Origin: Streptomyces sp. NBC_00239 | Lineage (GTDB): Bacteria > Actinomycetota > Actinomycetes > Streptomycetales > Streptomycetaceae | Direction: 5' to 3' | NCBI RefSeq assembly: GCF_036194065.1 | Contig: NZ_CP108095.1 | Span: 6,324,001-6,388,000 of the forward strand | Length of the DNA: 64,000 bases | In this document: one piece after another, positions 59,858 to 64,000 of the stretch | Numbering within the stretch: the first letter of the stretch is position 1 | How the letters are laid out: the number at the start of each line of letters is the position of its first letter | Notes under the pieces: generated by a model | Databases searched by the model: none | What the model was told of the DNA's origin: nothing | The model's input: only the letters and a program-made list of their open reading frames with translations | Program-made: the position numbers and the translations under genes

Positions 59858-59880
59858 ATGATGCCTCACACCACCGACAG
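59858..59880 (-). promoter_or_regulatory. PafBC-like promoter of the 5'-3' exonuclease
   Basis: On the minus strand: CTGTCGGTG, 8 bases, CATCAT, 7 bases, GTG start. Eight of nine upstream-box positions agree with TTGTCRGTG. The -10 has A at position 2 and T at position 6 but C instead of the first T. Spacing is identical to the site at 32824-32846. Confidence 0.6.
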
Positions 59881-59957
59881 TGACCGGAGTGGCACCGGCG
59901 TTCACCGGGGGCGTAGCGCGGCTGCGCCGTGGGCGAGAAACCTGGGACCGAAGCTGC

Positions 59958-59970
59958 GTAAGGTGCTTAC
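59958..59970 (+). promoter_or_regulatory. Palindrome over the -10 of the XRE-cupin gene
   Basis: GTAAG-gtg-CTTAC overlaps TAAGGT (59959-59964), a possible -10. A regulator bound here would block the polymerase, suggesting autoregulation. A second inverted repeat GCACA-ccga-TGTGC follows in the leader. Confidence 0.5.
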
Positions 59971-60011
59971 AGCACACCGATGTGCCTGGACCAGGGGAGG
60001 GCAGCCCCGCC

Positions 60012-60623
60012 ATGGACGACACGGCCGACCGGGACGACAAGGAAAAAGACCGGGAGAAGGACGCGAGGGAGCCCCTGCGCGTCGGCGTCGCCGTGCGCAA
60101 GCGGCGCCGCGCGCTCCAGCTCACCCTTGCCGCCGTGTCGGCGCGCAGCGGCCTGTCGGTCCCCTTCCTCAGCCAGATAGAGAACGAGCGGGCCCGGCCC
60201 AGCATGCGGTCCCTCGAACGGGTCGCGGACGCGCTGGAGACCACCGCCGTCGAGCTGCTGGCCGCGTCCGACACCACCCGTACCGTCGACCTCGTGCGCG
60301 CCGACGACGTACCGGGGCTCTCGCCCGCCGCCGGGGTGCGGCCGCTGGTCCGCGGCCACCACCAGTTGCACGCCATGGAGTTCACCGGGGAGCAGGACGC
60401 CGGCCGCGAGTACCGGCACCGCAACGACGAACTGATGTACGTGGTCGCCGGCGCCTGCCAGGTCGAGGCCGAGGGACGGGCCTACCGGCTGGAGAGCGGC
60501 GACTCGCTGTTCCTCTCCGGCGGGGTGCGGCACCGCTGGCGGGCCGCCACGGAGGACACCCGGATCCTGGTCGTCGCCGTCGGCGACCACATCGACGCGA
60601 CGCCCGAGCCCCCCGGCCGCTGA
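60012..60623 (+). CDS. XRE-family regulator with C-terminal cupin
   Basis: 203 residues. After a charged start the helix-turn-helix reads VGVAVRKRRRALQLTLAAVSARSGLSVPFLSQIENERARPSMRSLERVADALE. The cupin domain is HQLHAMEFTGEQDAGREYRHRNDELMYVVAGACQVEAEGRAYRLESGDSLFLSGGVRHRW, with metal-type histidines and Glu. Such proteins sense small ligands and control amino acid, polyamine or stress genes. Its stop codon overlaps the next start (TGATG), so the metal-receptor-like gene is coupled to it and may be part of its circuit. Confidence 0.93.
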   Translation: MDDTADRDDKEKDREKDAREPLRVGVAVRKRRRALQLTLAAVSARSGLSVPFLSQIENERARPSMRSLERVADALETTAVELLAASDTTRTVDLVRADDVPGLSPAAGVRPLVRGHHQLHAMEFTGEQDAGREYRHRNDELMYVVAGACQVEAEGRAYRLESGDSLFLSGGVRHRWRAATEDTRILVVAVGDHIDATPEPPGR

Positions 60624-61336
60624 TGCGGGTCGTCTCCCTGGTGCCCTCGCTCACGGAGGCGGTCGCGGTGACCGCCCCCGGGCTGCTCGTCGGCGCCACC
60701 GACTGGTGCAGCCACCCCGAGGGCCTGGCGGTCGCGCGGATCGGCGGCACCAAGAACCCCGACGTCGCCGCCGTCACCGCGCTGCGCCCCGACCTCGTGA
60801 TCGCCAACGAGGAGGAGAACCGGGCGCCCGACCTCGACGCGCTGCGGGCCGCCGGGCTGGACGTGCTCGTCACCGAGGTGCGCGACCTGCCGCAGGCCTT
60901 CCGGGAACTGGAACGGGTACTGGTCGCCGGCTGCGGGCTGGCCCGTCCGCGCTGGCTGGACGAGGCGGAAGCGGCGTGGGCGGCCGTCCGCCCGGCGGGG
61001 GAGTGGTCGGCGGTCGTGCCGGTGTGGCGGCGGCCGTGGATGGTGCTGGGCCGGGACACGTTCGCGGGGGACCTGCTGGCGCGGCTGGGGGTACGGAACG
61101 TGTACGCGGGGCACGCCGAGCGGTACCCGCGGGTGGCGTCCGCGCGGGCCGCGGCCGAGGGGTGCGATCTGGTGGTCCTGCCGGACGAGCCGTACGCCTT
61201 CTCGGCGGACGACGGGCCCGAGGCCTTCCCCGGGGTACCGGCCGCGCTGGTCAGCGGGCGCCACCTGACCTGGTACGGGCCTTCGCTGGCGGACGCGGCC
61301 GCGGTCCTGACCGGCGCGCTGCGGACGGCCCGCTGA
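60623..61336 (+). CDS. Helical-backbone metal receptor-like protein without signal peptide
   Basis: 237 residues. It resembles the BtuF/FepB class of periplasmic receptors for cobalamin or ferric siderophores: MRVVSLVPSLTEAVAV at the start, LVGATDWCSHPEG, and VAAVTALRPDLVIANEEENRAPDLDALRAAGLDVLVTEVRDL. However, there is no signal peptide or lipobox: the domain begins at residue 1. It is therefore cytosolic as encoded, which is seen in actinobacteria but not explained. Translationally coupled to the XRE-cupin gene. Confidence 0.85.
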   Translation: MRVVSLVPSLTEAVAVTAPGLLVGATDWCSHPEGLAVARIGGTKNPDVAAVTALRPDLVIANEEENRAPDLDALRAAGLDVLVTEVRDLPQAFRELERVLVAGCGLARPRWLDEAEAAWAAVRPAGEWSAVVPVWRRPWMVLGRDTFAGDLLARLGVRNVYAGHAERYPRVASARAAAEGCDLVVLPDEPYAFSADDGPEAFPGVPAALVSGRHLTWYGPSLADAAAVLTGALRTAR

Positions 61337-61421
61337 GCGGGGCGGGCCGGGGGCCGGGTGGGCCGGGCCGGGCGGGCCGGGCCGGGCGGGCCCGCCGGGG
61401 TGCCGGGGTGGGTGGGGCGCG

Positions 61422-61427
61422 TAGCCT
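61422..61427 (+). promoter_or_regulatory. -10 element TAGCCT, leaderless start
   Basis: TAGCCT ends six bases before ATG 61434. Confidence 0.5.
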
Positions 61428-61433
61428 GCGGGC

Positions 61434-61592
61434 ATGCGTTCTGGACGACTTCTTGCCGTGGTTCTCGGTGCCGTGTTGCTGACGGCGGGCTGCTCCGGTG
61501 CCGGGCCGGTGCCGGTGCCTTCGGCCACGCCGCTTGAGGGGGTTCCCCACGAAGCGTGGAACCTGGAGCCGGCCCCGACCGGCTCGAACTAG
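61434..61592 (+). CDS. Tiny lipoprotein, 52 residues
   Basis: MRSGRLLAVVLGAVLLTAGC is a complete lipoprotein signal with lipobox LTAGC, so the mature part is lipidated at Cys20. The remaining 32 residues (SGAGPVPVPSATPLEGVPHE...) are proline-rich and end PAPTGSN, with no fold expected. The leaderless-type -10 and the clean signal peptide support a real gene despite its size. Function unknown. Confidence 0.72.
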   Translation: MRSGRLLAVVLGAVLLTAGCSGAGPVPVPSATPLEGVPHEAWNLEPAPTGSN

Positions 61593-61708
61593 CCGGCCGC
61601 GCCCGCGTCCCTGCCGGCCCCTCGCCGCGCCCGAGCCCCTGCCGGCTCTTCGGCCGCGCCGACGCCTTGCGGTGCGACCTCCAGCCTCGCCGGTGCCCGG
61701 GGCGAAAA

Positions 61709-61822
61709 CAGCCTCGCCGGCGTTTGAGGCGCGGTCCGGGCGGAGCCCGGTACCCGGCGGAGCCGGGTTGCAGTCTTGGGGCTCCGCCCCAAACCCCGCG
61801 CCTCAAACGCCGGCGAGGCTGG
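61709..61822. repeat. Large palindromic intergenic repeat, copy C (inverted relative to A and B)
   Basis: Arms CAGCCTCGCCGGCGTTTGA and TCAAACGCCGGCGAGGCTG. The inner order is the reverse of copy B (CCGGGCGGAGCCCGG first, then CTTGGGGCTCCGCCCCAA), so the same element sits here in the other orientation. It lies between the tiny lipoprotein and the convergent TDT transporter gene. Confidence 0.92.
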
Positions 61823-62035
61823 GGATTGCACCCCCGGGGTGGGCGAGGCTGGGGGTTGCAGCCTGGGGGTGGGCGAGGCTGGGGGTTGCAGCCTGGGGGT
61901 GGGCGAGGCTGGGGGTTGCAGCCTGGGGGTGGGCGAGGCTGGGGGTTGCAGCCTGGGGGTGGGCGAGGCTGGGGATTGCAGCCTGGGGGTCGGCGAGGCT
62001 GGGGATTGCCCGCCAGGGCACCGGCGAGGCTGGGA
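61813..62035. repeat. Tandem array of a 30-bp unit, 7-8 copies
   Basis: GCGAGGCT occurs at 61813, 61843, 61873, 61903, 61933, 61963 and 61993, exactly 30 bases apart, then once more with a 31-base step. The unit is GCGAGGCTGGGGGTTGCAGC followed by CTGGGGGTGG. Copies two to five are identical. The array begins at the edge of palindrome C. Confidence 0.93.
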
Positions 62036-62075
62036 GTTGCCGCGAGGGCACCGGCGGGGCCGGACGCGCCCGAGG

Positions 62076-63218
62076 TCAGCCGGCGAGGAGGCGGCCGGTG
62101 GTGAGGCCGCGGAGGGTGTGGGCGGCGGCGGCGAGCCAGGCGGCGACCAGGACCGCGAAGAGACCCACGGCCAGCCACTCGAAGGCGATCAGACCCGTGT
62201 GCCGCGCCAGCCCCTCCGCTCCGGTCACACAGGTCCCGATGGGGAACGTGAACGCCCACCAGGTCATCGCGAAGCCCATGCCCGAGCGGGCGGCGCGGAC
62301 CACCATGGCCACGGCCAGGGCCAGCCACAGCAGGGCGAAGCCGATGACGGGCACCCCGTAGACGACGGCGAAGGCGCTCAGGCCGTCCGCGTAGGGGCCG
62401 GAGATGGCGGTGGGGGCCTGGTCGGCGAGCTGGTTGACGGCGGTCACCGACTGGCCCATGGGGCCCAGCACCAGGAACAGGGTGGGGGTCAGGGGCAGGG
62501 GCAGGGGGCCGCTGACGACCAGCCGCCCGAAGATCAGGGGCAGCATCAGCAGGGTCGCCAGCAGGCTGATCCCGAACATCGCGTAGCAGGCGAGCAGCAT
62601 CGCCTCGCGGGCCTGGCCGGCGGCCAGGTGGGGTATGAGCAGCGGGCCGAGCGCGGCCGAGACCATGGGCGCGACCACGGGCAGCAGCCACACGGGGGTC
62701 GCCGAGGAGGCCTCCAGCTGGTGCCGGGTGACCATCAGGAAGGGGACGGTCACGGCGGCGGCCAGCCCGATCGCGGTGCCCGCGGTGAACAGCACGGTGT
62801 CCACGGCGACCGCGGCGGTGGTGCCGATGAGGTCCTTGCCGACGATGAGGGTGCCGCCGCCGACGGCGAGCAGCGCCATGGCCAGGCAGCCGTAGAAGGG
62901 GGCGACGGCGGGGTCCAGGAGGTGGGCGCGGGCCTGGTCGCGGTGGTGCAGCCAGTGGCCGGCGCGGGCCGTCAGCAGGACGGCGAGGGCGAGGGCGGAC
63001 AGCGCCCAGACGATCTGGCAGGCCACTCGCAGACCGGTGAACTGGAACGGGAGGGTGGCACCCGCGTTGGCGATGATCGCCGTGCCCATGACGGAGGCGT
63101 ACCAGTTGGGGCCGAGGTGGCGCAGCGCCGGGAAGCGGCGTACGGGATCGGGGGCGGGGGCGGTACGGGTGGTCCGGGGGGACCGGGTGCGGGGTTCGAG
63201 CTGTGCGAGGGGGGCCAT
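62076..63218 (-). CDS. TDT-family transporter (tellurite resistance/dicarboxylate type)
   Basis: 380 residues, about ten membrane helices. The TDT signature region PNWYASVMGTAIIANAGATLPF near residue 38 and FAMTWWAFTFPIGTCVTGAEGLARHTG near the C-terminus are typical of TehA/Mae1-like channels. These pass anions such as sulfite, malate or nitrite; substrate unknown. Start ATG 63218 (MAPLAQLEP). Divergent from the LysR gene, which is its likely regulator. Confidence 0.93.
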   Translation of the reverse strand: MAPLAQLEPRTRSPRTTRTAPAPDPVRRFPALRHLGPNWYASVMGTAIIANAGATLPFQFTGLRVACQIVWALSALALAVLLTARAGHWLHHRDQARAHLLDPAVAPFYGCLAMALLAVGGGTLIVGKDLIGTTAAVAVDTVLFTAGTAIGLAAAVTVPFLMVTRHQLEASSATPVWLLPVVAPMVSAALGPLLIPHLAAGQAREAMLLACYAMFGISLLATLLMLPLIFGRLVVSGPLPLPLTPTLFLVLGPMGQSVTAVNQLADQAPTAISGPYADGLSAFAVVYGVPVIGFALLWLALAVAMVVRAARSGMGFAMTWWAFTFPIGTCVTGAEGLARHTGLIAFEWLAVGLFAVLVAAWLAAAAHTLRGLTTGRLLAG

Positions 63219-63276
63219 GCACCCAGCCTCTGCCCGGCGGCGGCCGCCGAGTAGAGGTGATCTTCCTATGGCCCCA

Positions 63277-63282
63277 TAAACT
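63277..63282 (+). promoter_or_regulatory. -10 element TAAACT, leaderless start of the LysR gene
   Basis: TAAACT ends six bases before ATG 63289 with no ribosome site. Confidence 0.6.
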
Positions 63283-63288
63283 GGACTT

Positions 63289-64000
63289 ATGAGCAGTATG
63301 GTGCCGGACCTTCCCCTCGCCCACCGGGTGCCCGACCTCGGCGCCCTGGAGCTGCTGCTGGCCGTGGCCCGCCTGGGCAGCCTCGGGGCGGCGGCCCGGC
63401 AGCTGGGCATCACCCAGCCGGCGGCGAGCAGCCGGATCCGCACGATGGAGGTACGGCTCGGGGTGGCGCTCGTCGACCGGTCGCCGCGGGGCTCCACCCT
63501 GACGGCGGAGGGCGCGCTGGTCACGGACTGGGCGCGGGCGGTCGTGGACGCGGCGGAGGCGTTCGACGCGGCGGCCCAGGCGCTGCGGGGGCGGCGGGAC
63601 TCGCGGCTGCGGGTCGCGGCGAGCATGACGATCGCCGAGTACCTGCTCCCGGGCTGGCTGGTGGCGCTGCGCGCCGAGCGGCCGGGAACCGCGGTGTCGC
63701 TGTACGCGGAGAACTCGGCGGCCGTCGCCGAACGGGTCCTCGCGCACGAGGCCGACCTCGGGTTCGTGGAGGGGCCGGCGGTGCCCGACGGGCTGGACTC
63801 GGCGGTGATCGCCCGCGACCGGTTGGTCGTGGCGGTGGCTCCCGGGCACCCGTGGGCGCGGCGGCGCGGCGAACTGCCGCCCGCGGAGCTGGCCGCGACC
63901 CCGCTGATCCTGCGCGAGCGGGGTTCGGGCACCCGGCAGGTGCTCGACGCGGCGCTGGCGGCGCACGGGGGGCTGGCCGCGCCGCTGATGGAACTGGCGT
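63289..64000 (+). CDS. LysR-family regulator, truncated by the window end
   Basis: 237 residues visible, no stop before the edge. The helix-turn-helix is LGALELLLAVARLGSLGAAARQLGITQPAASSRIRTMEVRLGVALVDRSPRGSTLTAEG, typical LysR. The effector domain begins DSRLRVAASMTIAEYLLPGWLVALRAERPGTAVSLYAENSAAVAERVLAHEADLGFVEGP. It is divergent from the TDT transporter with 70 bases between and probably controls it. It resembles CysB/CbbR-like sulfur or carbon regulators only in general terms. Confidence 0.93.
   Translation, partial: MSSMVPDLPLAHRVPDLGALELLLAVARLGSLGAAARQLGITQPAASSRIRTMEVRLGVALVDRSPRGSTLTAEGALVTDWARAVVDAAEAFDAAAQALRGRRDSRLRVAASMTIAEYLLPGWLVALRAERPGTAVSLYAENSAAVAERVLAHEADLGFVEGPAVPDGLDSAVIARDRLVVAVAPGHPWARRRGELPPAELAATPLILRERGSGTRQVLDAALAAHGGLAAPLMELA

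Noticed and set aside
61813..62035. Regular 30-base repeats as a possible CRISPR array
   Set aside because: The units are contiguous with no unique spacers and no cas genes are present.
60382..63966. A 1194-codon minus-strand frame
   Set aside because: It crosses several real genes and the repeat arrays and is full of Arg/Pro; only frame openness due to GC content.

Overview
The window is a very GC-rich piece of chromosome from a Streptomyces or close relative. The evidence is codon use, frequent GTG starts, chaplins, a mycothiol gene, the Pup-proteasome locus, and a gene order that I recall, without a search, as matching S. coelicolor roughly from SCO1677 down to SCO1631. It is mostly conserved core chromosome. 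No phage, insertion sequence, CRISPR array or biosynthetic cluster is visible.

Layout. 1-1.5 kb: end of an amino acid permease, a decayed regulator-like pseudogene and tRNA-Leu(GAG). 1.7-5.4 kb: M20 peptidase, short and long chaplins (aerial surface proteins) and two small conserved proteins. 5.5-11.3 kb: a RecD-like protein that has lost its ATPase motifs, an aldo/keto reductase, an F420-type oxidoreductase and a ferritin-like protein. 11.4-16 kb: CorA, then a conserved histidine phosphatase / DUF3090 / SCO1664-family / mshC group (mycothiol). 16.4-22.8 kb: a PAC2 protein and the glycerol operon glpF-glpK-glpD with its regulator gylR. 23-31 kb: metH, a HAD hydrolase and two tandem orphan peptide-type binding lipoproteins. 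31-36.3 kb: orphan response regulator, RecB-family nuclease, site-2 protease, tRNA m1A58 methyltransferase, secreted protein and ferredoxin. 36.5-50 kb: the proteasome locus arc-dop-pup-(broken endonuclease VII)-prcB-prcA, a lacI/MFS pair, pafA, two FKBP isomerases and pafB-pafC. 50-55.6 kb: tatA-tatC, a lipid-kinase-like protein and the helicase HelY. 55.7-64 kb: TetR, RluA-type pseudouridine synthase, siderophore-interacting protein, 5'-3' exonuclease, XRE-cupin regulator, metal-receptor-like protein, a tiny lipoprotein, a TDT transporter and a divergent LysR gene running off the end.

How the parts connect. Arc, Dop, Pup, PrcBA and PafA form a complete pupylation-proteasome system. PafBC, encoded beside it, is known in mycobacteria as a DNA-damage activator acting at TTGTCRGTG-N8-TANNNT promoters. 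Three DNA-metabolism genes here (RecB-family nuclease, 5'-3' exonuclease, HelY) carry that pattern with matching spacing right before their starts, so the window may hold both the regulator and some of its targets.

The second main observation is a long GC-rich palindromic repeat. Three intergenic copies are present, each with tandem arrays beside it. Half of the same palindrome also occurs three times in frame inside the RecD-like gene, as if an intergenic repeat had been taken into coding sequence. About ten genes have a -10 hexamer 6-7 bases before the start codon, the pattern of leaderless mRNAs.
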